Both the position numbers and the translations under genes were made by a program. A DNA stretch of 64,000 bases from positions 1 through 64,000 of the forward strand of contig FOEZ01000007.1 of NCBI GenBank assembly GCA_900110595.1, written 5' to 3'. The notes under the pieces are model-generated. The model ran no database searches and was not told the origin of the DNA. It worked only from the letters and a program-made list of their open reading frames with translations. Source of the stretch: Arthrobacter sp. OV608. GTDB taxonomy: Bacteria; Actinomycetota; Actinomycetes; Actinomycetales; Micrococcaceae. Positions 7,954-17,155 of this stretch are shown one piece after another (position 1 is the stretch's first letter; every line of letters starts with the position of its first letter).

Positions 7954-9081
7954 ATGAGCAGCGTCGATCTGATCCGGCACGTCAAACTGTCCACCGCCCG
8001 CCTCCCCCTCGCTGTCCCCATCAGCGATGCCAAAGTCTTCACAGGCCGGCAGAAGCCCATGACTGAGGTGGTTTTCCTCTTCGCCGAGATCACCACCGAA
8101 CTGGGGCACACCGGCGTCGGCTTCAGCTACTCAAAGCGCGCCGGCGGCCCCGCCCAGTACGCCCACGCCAAGGAAGTGGCGGAGGGCATCATCGGCGAGG
8201 ACCCCAACGACATCGCCAAGATCTACACCAAGCTGCTCTGGGCCGGTGCCTCGGTGGGCCGCTCCGGCGTCGCTACCCAGGCCCTCGCCGCCATCGACAT
8301 CGCCCTCTACGACCTCAAAGCCAAGCGCGCGGGCCTGTCCCTGGCCAAATTCCTCGGCTCCCACCGCGACTCCGTCCAGACGTACAACACCTCCGGCGGC
8401 TTCCTCAATGCAAGCCTCGAAGAGGTGAAGGCCCGCGCCACGCAGTCCCTCGAAGAAGGCATCGGGGGCATCAAGATCAAGGTGGGCCTCCCGGACAGCA
8501 AGGAAGACCTGCGCCGCGTGGCCGGCATCCGCGAACACATCGGCTGGGACGTCCCGCTCATGGTGGACGCCAACCAGCAGTGGGACCGCGCCACCGCCCT
8601 GCGCATGGGCCGCCAGCTCGAGGAATTCAACCTCATCTGGATCGAAGAACCCCTGGACGCCTACGACTTCGAAGGCCACGCCCACCTGGCCAACGTCCTG
8701 GACACCCCCATCGCCACGGGTGAAATGCTCGCTTCGGTGGCCGAACACAAGGGCCTCATCAACGCCAACGGCTGCGACATCATCCAGCCCGACGCACCCC
8801 GTGTGGGCGGCATCACCCAGTTCCTCCGCCTCGCCGCCCTTGCCGACGAGCGCGGCCTGGGCCTCGCCCCGCACTTCGCCATGGAAATCCACCTCCACCT
8901 CGCCGCCGCGTACCCGCGTGAGCCCTGGGTGGAGCACTTCGACTGGCTGGACCCGCTGTTCAACGAGCGCCTCGAAACCAAGAACGGCCGGATGATCGTG
9001 CCGGACCGCCCCGGCCTTGGCGTCACCCTCAGCGGCCAGGCACGCGCCTGGACCACCGAGTCCGTGGAGTTCGGCGCCTAA
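7954..9081 (+). CDS. L-talarate/galactarate dehydratase (enolase superfamily)
   Basis: This 375-aa protein matches the talarate/galactarate dehydratase group of the mandelate racemase branch along its length: SDAKVFTGRQKP near the N-terminus, GVGFSYSKRAGG, KLLWAGASVGRSG, then GGIKIKVG (catalytic Lys pair), VDANQQW and WIEEPL (metal ligands), TGEM, and LAPHFAMEIHLHLAAAYP carrying the catalytic His. It would dehydrate galactarate or talarate to 5-keto-4-deoxyglucarate in the cytosol. An AGGAG site precedes the ATG. It is followed after 24 bp by its likely regulator. No aldolase or dehydratase for the product is in the window, so the later steps must be encoded elsewhere. Confidence 0.92.
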   Translation: MSSVDLIRHVKLSTARLPLAVPISDAKVFTGRQKPMTEVVFLFAEITTELGHTGVGFSYSKRAGGPAQYAHAKEVAEGIIGEDPNDIAKIYTKLLWAGASVGRSGVATQALAAIDIALYDLKAKRAGLSLAKFLGSHRDSVQTYNTSGGFLNASLEEVKARATQSLEEGIGGIKIKVGLPDSKEDLRRVAGIREHIGWDVPLMVDANQQWDRATALRMGRQLEEFNLIWIEEPLDAYDFEGHAHLANVLDTPIATGEMLASVAEHKGLINANGCDIIQPDAPRVGGITQFLRLAALADERGLGLAPHFAMEIHLHLAAAYPREPWVEHFDWLDPLFNERLETKNGRMIVPDRPGLGVTLSGQARAWTTESVEFGA

Positions 9082-9105
9082 CCCCGAGGCCGTAATCTTG
9101 AAGCC

Positions 9106-9804
9106 ATGAGCCGGAACCTCACCGCGGACCTCGCCGCTGACCTTCGCACCCGCATCGTCGACGGCGTCATCCAGCCAGGCGAGAAACTGCCCAGCGAGAA
9201 CACCCTCATCAGCGACTTCGGCGTCAGCCGCACCGTGGTCCGCGCGGCGCTGACCCGGCTCCAGGCCGAGGGACTTGTGGAAACCGAACGGGGGCGCGGC
9301 AGCTTCGCCCTCACCCCGCCGTCGGACGGGCCCCAGGCAGCACCCGGGTCCCGTCCGGTGGCCACCATGGAGGACCGCCTCCACCTGCTCGAGTTCCGCA
9401 TGGGCGTGGAAACCGAGGCCGCCGCACTTGCCGCCCGCAACCACACCGAGCGGCAACTCCGCGCCGTGACCACTGCACTTGAGGAGTTCACAGCCAGTGC
9501 CGGCCACCCGGCCCACGCCATGAAGTCCGATTTCGAGTTCCACCGCGCCGTGGCGGCCGCCTCCGGAAACCCCTATTACTCCGACTGCCTCGCTGCCCTG
9601 GGCCAGACGATGATCGCGATGCCGCGCACCCGCTTGATGACCGGCGTCGAGCATTACGCCCGCGACCACTTCGACCAGGTGGTCCAGGAGCACCGCTCCA
9701 TCTCGGATGCCATCGCCGACGGCGACGAGGCTGCCGCGGCCGCTGCCATGCGCAGCCACCTCGCCAACTCACGACGACGGTTCAAGGCTTCCGCGCGCCC
9801 GTAG
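9106..9804 (+). CDS. FadR-subfamily GntR transcriptional regulator
   Basis: This 232-aa protein has an N-terminal winged helix-turn-helix (residues about 5-70; motif GEKLPSENTLISDFGVSRTVVRAAL, shown here only as the family signature region) and a C-terminal all-helical FCD ligand domain (about 90-220) containing the metal-binding Asp/His positions (DFEFHRAV, then the ARDHFDQVVQEHRSI region). It lies 24 bp after the talarate dehydratase in the same direction. The operator of the right type in front of that gene suggests that it represses the pair until the sugar acid or its keto product binds. Confidence 0.88.
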   Translation: MSRNLTADLAADLRTRIVDGVIQPGEKLPSENTLISDFGVSRTVVRAALTRLQAEGLVETERGRGSFALTPPSDGPQAAPGSRPVATMEDRLHLLEFRMGVETEAAALAARNHTERQLRAVTTALEEFTASAGHPAHAMKSDFEFHRAVAAASGNPYYSDCLAALGQTMIAMPRTRLMTGVEHYARDHFDQVVQEHRSISDAIADGDEAAAAAAMRSHLANSRRRFKASARP

Positions 9805-9833
9805 CCTCGCGCGCCCCGGCAAGGCGGAACCGG

Positions 9834-10760
9834 TCAGCCCGCCGCCTCCGCCAGCGGTTCGATCAGGTCCAGGAGCCTCAGGACTGCCGGGTTGTCCGTC
9901 TCCTCGTTCCACGCCAGTTCCAGATCCACCCGGTTCAGCTCCTGCATCCCGTGCCGGCCGTCGATCTCGCGGAACTCCACCCCCGGTGGCGCAAAAGCCA
10001 TGGCCGACGCCGGCACCAGCGTCACCCCCAGCCCGGCCTGCACAAAGGCCAGGAGCGCGGGGACCTGGCTGGCGTACTGGGTGATGTTGGCATGGGCACC
10101 CGCGCTGGCGAACAGCCGGAGCACCAGATCGTGGAAGTAGCGCGCCTCCTTGGTGGAATACATCAGCAGGGGCCGCCGGTCCAGTGATCCCAACGGCAAC
10201 GGCTCCCCCACGGGCGGCGCAGCGCTGCCCAGGAGCAGACTGCCCTCCGGCAGCGCCACCACCAGCCGGTCCTGCATGAGCGGCCTGGACACCACACCCG
10301 GCCGCGCCACGATGGGCCGCAGTAATCCGATGTCAACGTTTCCCTTCACCAGCCCGTCCATCTGGTCCGTGGAAACCAGCTCCCGCAGCACAAAGGACAC
10401 CCCTGGCATCCCCTCAGCCGCACGCCGTAGCATCATGGGCAGAGCACTCTGCCCCGCGATGGCCGTGTAGCCCACCGTAATGGTGCCGGCCTGGCCCGAG
10501 GAGACCCGCCGGACATCCATGTCCGTTTTGATGCACATGTCCAGGATCTGCCGCGCCCGCGGCAACAGCATGGCCCCGGCCGCCGTCAGTTCCACCTTCC
10601 TGCTGGTCCTGCTGAACAGCAGTGTCCCCAGCTTCTTTTCAAGCATTTGGATCTGCCGGCTCAGCGGCGGCTGCGTCATGTTCAGCCGCTCGGCAGCAGC
10701 CCCGAAGTGGAGCTCTTCGGCCACAGCCACAAACGCCTCTAACTGGGGTAACGAGAACAT
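9834..10760 (-). CDS. LysR-family transcriptional regulator
   Basis: This 308-aa protein begins MFSLPQLEAFVAVAEELHFGAAAERLNMTQPPLSRQI-type sequence, the standard LysR winged helix (residues 1-60), followed by a coiled linker and a two-lobed effector domain (residues about 90-300). It is transcribed away from gudD across an 86-bp shared promoter region, the classic layout for a LysR activator of the divergent gene. The likely inducer is glucarate or a metabolite of it (inference from context). It converges on the GntR gene with a 29-bp gap. Confidence 0.85.
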   Translation of the reverse strand: MFSLPQLEAFVAVAEELHFGAAAERLNMTQPPLSRQIQMLEKKLGTLLFSRTSRKVELTAAGAMLLPRARQILDMCIKTDMDVRRVSSGQAGTITVGYTAIAGQSALPMMLRRAAEGMPGVSFVLRELVSTDQMDGLVKGNVDIGLLRPIVARPGVVSRPLMQDRLVVALPEGSLLLGSAAPPVGEPLPLGSLDRRPLLMYSTKEARYFHDLVLRLFASAGAHANITQYASQVPALLAFVQAGLGVTLVPASAMAFAPPGVEFREIDGRHGMQELNRVDLELAWNEETDNPAVLRLLDLIEPLAEAAG

Positions 10761-10846
10761 TCATACCTTTTCTGGATGGTTGAGTGCAGAAGTTGGCTTG
10801 GACGTGTATTGATTGCTTCCCATATCGTCAGTGACCAGGAGCACAT

Positions 10847-12193
10847 ATGCAAGTCAATCCGGCACCCGAGTCAATGAGGACCTTGATGAACCACGCGCCC
10901 CCAGCACAGCTGCAAGCCCACCTCAACCAGGCCAGGATCACCGGCGTCACCATCACGCCTGTGGCCTTCAAGGACCCGCCCCTGCTCAACACCGTGGGCG
11001 TCCACGAACCGTTCGCCCTTCGCGCCATCGTGGAGGTTCACACGGACGCCGGCGTCTCGGGCTTTGGCGAAACCTACGGCGACACCGGGCACATCGCCCG
11101 CCTCAAGCTCGCCGCCAATTCCCTGCCCGGCACGGACATCTTCAACATCAACAGCATGCGCCTTGCCATTAATCACGCCCTCCGCCAGGACACCATCCAG
11201 GGCGGCCACGGCATGAGCGGCATGGTGACCGGCTCCAGCACGGGAGACCGTGTCCTGTCCGCGTTCGACGTCGCTGCCTTGGACATTCAGGGCAAGCTGC
11301 TGGGCAGGCCCATCAGTGACCTGCTCGGCGGCGCGGTCCGCGAGGCCATCCAGTTCAGCGGCTACCTCTTCTACAAATGGGCAGCCCACCCCGGCCAGGC
11401 CGGCGACCCCTGGGGCGAGGCCCTGGACCCCGCCGGCATCGTCCGGCAGGCACGGACTATGGTGGACCGCTACGGCTTCGGCGCGCTCAAGCTCAAGGCC
11501 GGCGTCTTCCCGCCCGAGGAGGAGATCGCCGCCATCCAGGCCCTCCGCGGGGAATTCCCGGACCTGCCCCTGCGCATCGATCCCAACGCGGCCTGGACAG
11601 TCGAGACCTCCATCCGTGTGGGCAAGGAACTGGACGGAGTGCTGGAGTACCTGGAAGATCCGACGCCGGGCATCGACGGCATGGCGGCAGTGCGACGCGA
11701 GGTGGCCATACCTTTGGCTACCAACATGTGTGTGGTCAGCTTCGCGGATGTTGCACCCGCTGTGGCTGCCGGAGCCGTGGACGTCATCCTGTCCGACCAC
11801 CACTTCTGGGGCGGCCTGCGCCGCAGCCAGTTCCTCGCCGGCATCACCGAAACATTCGGCCTGGGCCTGTCCATGCACTCAAACTCGCACCTGGGCATCA
11901 GCCTGGCCGCGATGGTCCATCTCGCGGCAGCCACCCCCACCCTCGATTACGCCTGCGATACGCACTGGCCCTGGAAAGACCCGGCCGAGGACGTCATCAA
12001 GCACGGGGCCCTGAAATTCATGGACGGTGCAGTCGAGGTCCCCAACGGGCCGGGGCTCGGTATTGAGGTGGACCGCGATGCCCTGGAACGCCTGCACCGC
12101 CAGTACCTGGACTGCGGCATCCGCAGCCGGGACGACACCGGCTACATGCAGCGGATCAACTCCTCCTACCAGCTCCAGAGCCCGCGCTGGTGA
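10847..12193 (+). CDS. gudD: Glucarate dehydratase (enolase superfamily)
   Basis: This 448-aa protein has the normal length for GudD. It shows ALKLKAGVF (catalytic KxK), RIDPNAAW, EYLEDPTPG and LSDHHFWGGLR (the His-Trp block unique to glucarate dehydratases), MHSNSHLGISLAAM, and the C-terminal NGPGLGIEVD. It converts D-glucarate or L-idarate to 5-keto-4-deoxyglucarate. An AGGAG box precedes the ATG. The first 25 residues look like a variable lead-in, and a start at the ATG at residue 10 or 14 is possible. The next gene overlaps by 4 bp, so the two are coupled. Confidence 0.92.
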   Translation: MQVNPAPESMRTLMNHAPPAQLQAHLNQARITGVTITPVAFKDPPLLNTVGVHEPFALRAIVEVHTDAGVSGFGETYGDTGHIARLKLAANSLPGTDIFNINSMRLAINHALRQDTIQGGHGMSGMVTGSSTGDRVLSAFDVAALDIQGKLLGRPISDLLGGAVREAIQFSGYLFYKWAAHPGQAGDPWGEALDPAGIVRQARTMVDRYGFGALKLKAGVFPPEEEIAAIQALRGEFPDLPLRIDPNAAWTVETSIRVGKELDGVLEYLEDPTPGIDGMAAVRREVAIPLATNMCVVSFADVAPAVAAGAVDVILSDHHFWGGLRRSQFLAGITETFGLGLSMHSNSHLGISLAAMVHLAAATPTLDYACDTHWPWKDPAEDVIKHGALKFMDGAVEVPNGPGLGIEVDRDALERLHRQYLDCGIRSRDDTGYMQRINSSYQLQSPRW

Positions 12194-13212
12194 GCACTGC
12201 TCCTGCGGGCGCCATGGAGCCATTGCGGATTGTGGTCACCGATCCCATCATCAGCAGGTTACAAGACGTATTAACGCACGACGGCGGCGCTCACCGCTGG
12301 GACATGGCGGCGGCCTGGAGCCCGGAACGGAAGCGTGACGCACTGGAGCGGGCCGACGTCGTGGTCTGTTCTTCCCTGGCACCAGCGGAAGCCGAGGCTG
12401 CCGCGAAGCTCCGCCTGGTCCACGTCACCGGCGCCGGGTACGACAAAATCGCCCTGGACCACCTGGCACCGCAGGCCGCGGTTGCCAACACCTTCCACCA
12501 CGCCCGGCCCATCGCCGAGCACGTCCTGATGGTCACGCTGATGCTCTCGCGCAACGTGGTGAGGGCGGACCGGGACGTGCGCAGCGGCCAATGGCACACC
12601 ATTGCCACGGCCGGGGACGTGCCGTTCCATCCCATCCTCGCGGACCTGACGCTTGGCCTGGTGGGACTCGGTTCCATCGGCGCGGAAGTGGCGCGGGTGG
12701 CCACAGCGATGGGGATGGAAGTGCGTGCTGTCCGGCGAAACCCGTCCGCCCCCCTCCCCGAAGGAGTGCAGCTGGCCTGGGTGGGCGCGAACCCGGATTT
12801 GCACCAGCTTCTGGCCAGCTCCGACGTTGTGGTGGTGACGGTCCCGCTGGATGAAGACACCAGGGGCATGATCGGGGCAACCGAGTTCGCTGCCATGAAG
12901 CCGACCGCGCTGCTGATAAACGTGGCACGTGGCCCCGTGGTGGACCAGGCTGCGCTGTTCGAGGCCTTAAAGGGACAGCGGATCGCGGGCGCGGGGATTG
13001 ACGTTTGGTGGGGTGCCCCCGCGGACGGCATCATCCCGCCCGCCGAACTGCCCTTCGCCTCGTTGGCGAACACCGTGCTCACGCCCCACCATTCCGGCCA
13101 CGCCCGGATCACCTTTGAACGCCGCGCCCAGGACATCGCGGCCAACATCCGGCGGCTGGCCCGCGGTGAAGAACTCCGGAACGTGGTGCGTGCGCCTGTT
13201 GCGGTGGGCTGA
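12190..13212 (+). CDS. D-2-hydroxyacid dehydrogenase, NAD(P)-dependent
   Basis: This 340-aa protein of the D-isomer-specific 2-hydroxyacid dehydrogenase family shows GLVGLGSIGAEVAR (Rossmann dinucleotide motif near residue 155), LLINVARGPVVDQAAL, and the catalytic Arg/Glu/His set, the last in LTPHHSGHA. It starts at a GTG overlapping the gudD stop. The coupling to gudD suggests that it acts on a keto or hydroxy acid of sugar-acid breakdown, for example tartronate semialdehyde or a 2-keto acid. The real substrate is not decidable from sequence. Confidence 0.85.
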   Translation: MSTAPAGAMEPLRIVVTDPIISRLQDVLTHDGGAHRWDMAAAWSPERKRDALERADVVVCSSLAPAEAEAAAKLRLVHVTGAGYDKIALDHLAPQAAVANTFHHARPIAEHVLMVTLMLSRNVVRADRDVRSGQWHTIATAGDVPFHPILADLTLGLVGLGSIGAEVARVATAMGMEVRAVRRNPSAPLPEGVQLAWVGANPDLHQLLASSDVVVVTVPLDEDTRGMIGATEFAAMKPTALLINVARGPVVDQAALFEALKGQRIAGAGIDVWWGAPADGIIPPAELPFASLANTVLTPHHSGHARITFERRAQDIAANIRRLARGEELRNVVRAPVAVG

Positions 13213-13229
13213 CCTTCGGGACCGGCTGG

Positions 13230-13952
13230 CTACCCGGACAAAACCAGCTGAAGCACCAGCAGCACACTTCCCAGCGCCGAGGCACCAAACGCCAGCCCTT
13301 TGAGCCTGCCCGGAGTGAGGAAGCGGTTCACGTACCGTGACGCCACATAACCTGCGACAACCGCCGGGACCATCCACAGCGCCAGGGCCAGCATGTCCGG
13401 CGTGACCGCACCGGCCAGCCACAGCATCGTCATCGAAATGGCCGAGCCCACCATAAAGAAGGCACTCATGGTGCCGCGCAGGCGTGGCCCCTCGTGCCCT
13501 TGCCAGACGAGCGCCATGGGCGGGCCGCCGATGGAAGTGGCCGTGCCCATGATGCCCGAAGCTGCCCCGGCCGCCACCAAGGTTCTGCGGCGGGGCCGGG
13601 GAGCCCATCCCCTCACGGCCAGGACCAGGCCCATCAGCACCACAATCACCACTACCCAGGCCAGACCCTCCCGGGATGACGCTGCCACCAGCCACGCCCC
13701 AAGGAAGCTGCCGGGGATCCTGCCGGCCAAGGCCCAGCCGGTCCCGCGCAGGTCCAGGCTTTGCCGCTCCGTCACGGTCACCATCACCGTCACCAGCAGC
13801 GCCAGGAGGATCAGGGTGGCCGGCAGCAGCGCCGGGTCGATGATCGCGATCACCGGCGCTGCCAGCATGCCCATGCCAAAACCGCTGGAGGCCTGGAGGC
13901 AGGCCGCCAGGAAGACCACTCCCGCGATCACGGCATATTCGGGACCAGTCAC
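13230..13952 (-). CDS. TauE/SafE-family membrane permease
   Basis: This 240-aa, strongly hydrophobic protein has about seven to eight predicted transmembrane helices and the family's repeated pattern (GFGMGMLAAPVIAIIDP near the N-terminus; GTATSIGGPPMALVWQ in the middle). Members of this family (DUF81) export small sulfonates, sulfite or organic anions. It follows the ABC transporter genes on the same strand after 24 bp and converges with the dehydrogenase, so it may be the last gene of the transporter operon. Substrate unknown. Confidence 0.82.
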   Translation of the reverse strand: MTGPEYAVIAGVVFLAACLQASSGFGMGMLAAPVIAIIDPALLPATLILLALLVTVMVTVTERQSLDLRGTGWALAGRIPGSFLGAWLVAASSREGLAWVVVIVVLMGLVLAVRGWAPRPRRRTLVAAGAASGIMGTATSIGGPPMALVWQGHEGPRLRGTMSAFFMVGSAISMTMLWLAGAVTPDMLALALWMVPAVVAGYVASRYVNRFLTPGRLKGLAFGASALGSVLLVLQLVLSG

Positions 13953-13976
13953 AAGGCGCCCGTCACCTGTCGCCTG

Positions 13977-15008
13977 TCACGGGGCACTGGCGGTGACGGC
14001 CGCGCCCGCCAGGCCTTTGAGGGAATCGAGCGGGAAGTGGCATTCAGCGCTGTGCCGCCTGCCATCCGGCGCGGTCAGGACCTGAGGTTCCGGGGCCACT
14101 TGGGCACAAATGTCCTGCGCCTTCCAGCACCGGGTGCGGAAGCGGCAGCCCGACGGCGGATCCAGCGGCGAGGGCAGCTCGCCCTTCAGGACAATCCGGT
14201 CACGCTTGGCACCGGTGACGTCCAGCTTCGGGGATGCGGACATCAGCGCAGCAGTGTACGGGTGGCGGGGATGGTCGAAGACCTCCTCCGTCTCCCCCGT
14301 TTCAATAATCCTGCCGAGGTACATCACCGCCACCCGGTCCGCCACATGCCGGACCACGGTCAAGTCGTGGGAGATAAAGATGTAGGAAACCCCGAGTTCG
14401 CGCTGCAGCTCGTTGAGCAGGTTCAGGACCTGCGCCTGGACTGAAAGATCCAGTGCGGACACCGGCTCATCGAGGATGATGGCGTCCGGGTTCAGCGCCA
14501 AGGCGCGGGCGATGCCAATCCGCTGGCGTTGGCCGCCAGAGAACTCCTGCGGCGACTTCCGGCCGTCCGACGCGCGCAGTCCCACCATCTCCAACAGCTC
14601 ACGGACCCGCTCGTCCCGTTCCTTCGACGTCGGATAGAGGCTGCGGTGCGTGGCCCACGGCTCGGCGATGATGTCCCCCGCGCTCATCCGGGCATTAAGC
14701 GAGGCGAACGGGTCTTGGAAGACCATCTGCACCCTGCGCCGCCAGCCCAGCAGTTCCTTGCCGCGCAGCCCGAACGGGTTGGTCCCCTCAAAGCTGACGG
14801 TCCCTTCATCCGGTGTCTCCAGCATCATCAGGGTCCGGGCCAGGGTGGACTTGCCGCAACCGGATTCGCCCACCAGGCCCAGGGTCTCACCGCGGCCCAC
14901 CGTCAGGCTGATCCCGTCCAGGGCCTTGAGTTTTGTGTTGCCGCTGGCGCTTTTGGCCACGTGGAACGTTTTGGTCAGGCCGTCAATGCTCAGAAGCGGT
15001 TCAGCCAT
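13977..15008 (-). CDS. Peptide-type ABC transporter ATP-binding protein (OppF/DppF class)
   Basis: From the ATG at 15008 the protein is 343 aa and starts [15 protein letters not shown]. It has Walker A ([12 protein letters not shown]), a Q-loop (MVFQDPFASLN), signature (SGGQRQRIGIARAL), Walker B (AIILDEPVSALD) and the H-loop (ISHDLTV). The C-terminal cysteine-containing oligopeptide_CTD (CRFRTRCWKAQDIC) marks the OppD/F subfamily and may bind an iron-sulfur cluster. A longer frame to 15395 is only the shadow of the neighbouring gene. Start and upstream stop overlap by 8 bp. Confidence 0.9.
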   Translation of the reverse strand: MAEPLLSIDGLTKTFHVAKSASGNTKLKALDGISLTVGRGETLGLVGESGCGKSTLARTLMMLETPDEGTVSFEGTNPFGLRGKELLGWRRRVQMVFQDPFASLNARMSAGDIIAEPWATHRSLYPTSKERDERVRELLEMVGLRASDGRKSPQEFSGGQRQRIGIARALALNPDAIILDEPVSALDLSVQAQVLNLLNELQRELGVSYIFISHDLTVVRHVADRVAVMYLGRIIETGETEEVFDHPRHPYTAALMSASPKLDVTGAKRDRIVLKGELPSPLDPPSGCRFRTRCWKAQDICAQVAPEPQVLTAPDGRRHSAECHFPLDSLKGLAGAAVTASAP

Positions 15009-16155
15009 TGGTGATCTCCTCGCTGAAGTGGCAGGCTGCGGTGCGGACCGGCCGTCCCTCCGCGCTGATGGTGCGGTCCGCCGGGGTGGTTCCCATTCCG
15101 CCGTCGTCCGCTTCCAGCACGTTGGTTCCGGCCGGATCAGCCGTACGACGCCGGCCTGCCGGGCGGAGCGCGGGGCGTTCAGCCCGGCAGATGTCCTGGA
15201 CCAGGGGGCAGCGCGACTGGTACACGCAGCCGGCGGGAATGTCGTGAAGCTCCGGCGGGCTGCCGGGGATGGACTTGAGATGGGCCCCGCGTTCCAGGTG
15301 GACGGGAACGGACTCCAGCAATCCCTTGGTGTAGGGATGCCGGGGGTCGGCAAAGACCTCGGCCACGGGCCCGCTCTCCACCACGTTGCCGGCATACATC
15401 ACCGCCACGGAGTCCGCTTCCTCCGCCACCACCGCAAGATCGTGGGTGATGAGGATGACGGCCATCTGGCCTTCCTCGCGGAGCGTGCGCAGCAGCTGCA
15501 TAATCTGGGCCTGGACCGTGACGTCCAGTGCGGTGGTGGGCTCGTCGGCGATCAGCAGGCGCGGGTTGAGGGCCACCGCCATGGCGATGAGGATCCGCTG
15601 GCGCATACCGCCGGAGAACTGGTGCGGATAGGAGTTGACCCGTGACTCCGGTTCAGGGATGCCCACCCGCTTCATCAGGTCGATCGCTTCAAGCCGGGCC
15701 TGCTTCGCGTTCAGGCCCCGGTGGATGCGGAAGGCCTCCCCGAGCTGTGTTCCGACTGTATATACAGGGTTCAACGCGGTGAGGGCGTCCTGGAACACAA
15801 TGCCCAGTTCCGGTCCGGCGAACTTCAGCCTCTCCTTCGGGCTCAGCGCAGCAAGGTCGGTGCCGTTGAGGACTATCTGCCCGTCGGCGAGGTCGCACAC
15901 CGGGTCCATGATTCCGGCCAGGGCCTTGGCGGTCATCGACTTGCCGCACCCTGATTCACCGAGCAGTGCCAGGGTTTCCCCGGCCCGTGCTTCAAACGCC
16001 ACGCTGTTCACGGCGCGGATGGTGCCGCGGTGTGTGCGGATGTCCACCGCGAGGTCCTTCACCTGCAGGACAACATCGTGGGCCTGCGACTGTGTTGCGG
16101 GCGTCCCTGCCCGCGGCCTGCTGTTCGGGGGAGCTTGTTCGGCGGCTGTTCTCAC
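15001..16155 (-). CDS. Peptide-type ABC transporter ATP-binding protein (OppD/DppD class)
   Basis: This 384-aa protein with a GTG start overlaps the permease gene by 4 bp. It has Walker [14 protein letters not shown]-loop [11 protein letters not shown], signature [13 protein letters not shown], Walker [13 protein letters not shown] and H-loop ITHDLAVV. The C-terminal CTD has the cysteine spacing [14 protein letters not shown] plus a later AACHF. The segment between these (residues about 320-370) is longer than usual and low in conservation. It should pair with the OppF-like ATPase as a heterodimer driving the importer. Confidence 0.9.
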   Translation of the reverse strand: MRTAAEQAPPNSRPRAGTPATQSQAHDVVLQVKDLAVDIRTHRGTIRAVNSVAFEARAGETLALLGESGCGKSMTAKALAGIMDPVCDLADGQIVLNGTDLAALSPKERLKFAGPELGIVFQDALTALNPVYTVGTQLGEAFRIHRGLNAKQARLEAIDLMKRVGIPEPESRVNSYPHQFSGGMRQRILIAMAVALNPRLLIADEPTTALDVTVQAQIMQLLRTLREEGQMAVILITHDLAVVAEEADSVAVMYAGNVVESGPVAEVFADPRHPYTKGLLESVPVHLERGAHLKSIPGSPPELHDIPAGCVYQSRCPLVQDICRAERPALRPAGRRRTADPAGTNVLEADDGGMGTTPADRTISAEGRPVRTAACHFSEEITNG

Positions 16156-17147
16156 GGTTGTGCCTCCTTCGCTGGGATGCGGACGATCAGCCGCTTACGG
16201 GGAAGTGCCAGGCGCCAGCGCTGCGCGGGATCTGTTGCGATCCGCAGCCAGGCAGCCAGGACGTTGGCGGCGATGGTGGTCACCACGATGGCGACGCCCG
16301 GGAAGATGGACAGCCACCATGCCGTCTGCAGGTACTGCCTGCCTTGCGAGACCATCAGGCCCCAGCTCACGTCCGGCGGCTGGATGCCAATCCCCAGGAA
16401 GCTGAGCGAGGATTCGGCCAGCATGACGTAGCAGAACTCCAGGGTGGCCAGGGTCAGCAGGGTGGGCAGCACCACCGGGATGACATGCCGGACGATGATG
16501 GCGTTGGGTTTTGCGCCGAAGGTCCGGGCAGCATCCACGAAGGTGCGGCTCTGCAGTTCGGCGGACTCGGCGCGTCCCGTGCGCAGGTAGATAGGGATGC
16601 GGGTCAGGGCGAGGATCAGCACGATGTTCGCGGCGGAGGGGCTGAACACGTACAGCACCACCACGGCGAGCAGCAGCGAGGGGAAGCTCATGATCACATC
16701 GGCGATGCGCATGGACACGTTTTCCCGCCAGCCCCGGTGGTAACCGGCCCAGACACCCCACAGCGAACCGATCACCAGGGCCACCGCCACAGCCGGTAAT
16801 GCCACGGACAGCGTGGTGCGGCTCGCCACCACCAGCCGCGCCAGCATGCTGCGGCCCAGCGAGTCACTGCCCAGGAAGTACTCCCAGCCGTGCGCCATGG
16901 TGAAGGGGGCCTTGTTGGCAAACAGCAGGTTCTGTTTGGTGGCCAGGTCACCCATCAGGGCCGGGCCCACCAGCGCCGTCAGGCCCACGGCCACCAGGAC
17001 CAGCGCGGACGCGGCAGCAAAACGGTCCTTGAGCAGGAGGCGGAACAGGCCCGGATTCCCGCCCTTGCCGGCCGCCGTGTTTTTGGTCGGAGGTTGCTGT
17101 GCGTCCGGCTGTGGCACCGCGGCGCTGTCAGTCATTGAAGTCGTCAT
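16152..17147 (-). CDS. Peptide-type ABC transporter permease (OppC/DppC class)
   Basis: This 331-aa protein has a cytoplasmic N-terminus, one helix near residues 45-65, a long external loop with the DppC motif HYFLGSDSLGRS-type sequence (here EYFLGSDSLGRSMLAR), then about five more helices. The EAA loop that contacts the ATPase is near residues 205-235 (SRTFVDAARTFGAKPNAII). It sits between the DppB-like permease (8-bp gap) and the OppD-like ATPase (4-bp overlap). Confidence 0.9.
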   Translation of the reverse strand: MTTSMTDSAAVPQPDAQQPPTKNTAAGKGGNPGLFRLLLKDRFAAASALVLVAVGLTALVGPALMGDLATKQNLLFANKAPFTMAHGWEYFLGSDSLGRSMLARLVVASRTTLSVALPAVAVALVIGSLWGVWAGYHRGWRENVSMRIADVIMSFPSLLLAVVVLYVFSPSAANIVLILALTRIPIYLRTGRAESAELQSRTFVDAARTFGAKPNAIIVRHVIPVVLPTLLTLATLEFCYVMLAESSLSFLGIGIQPPDVSWGLMVSQGRQYLQTAWWLSIFPGVAIVVTTIAANVLAAWLRIATDPAQRWRLALPRKRLIVRIPAKEAQP

Positions 17148-17155
17148 GGGTCCTC

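Noticed and set aside
8131..9759. A 542-codon open frame on the minus strand opposite the talarate dehydratase and GntR genes
   Set aside because: The plus-strand genes match known families in full. This frame is a by-product of high GC in the third codon positions and has no family-like motif.
10871..11878. A 335-codon minus-strand frame opposite gudD
   Set aside because: It is a shadow of gudD, with composition of Val/Gly/His/Glu runs typical of antisense GC-rich codons.
13977..15395. Extended N-terminus of the OppF-like ATPase to 15395
   Set aside because: The extra 129 residues lie on the OppD-like gene in another frame. The ATG at 15008 gives the normal family start.
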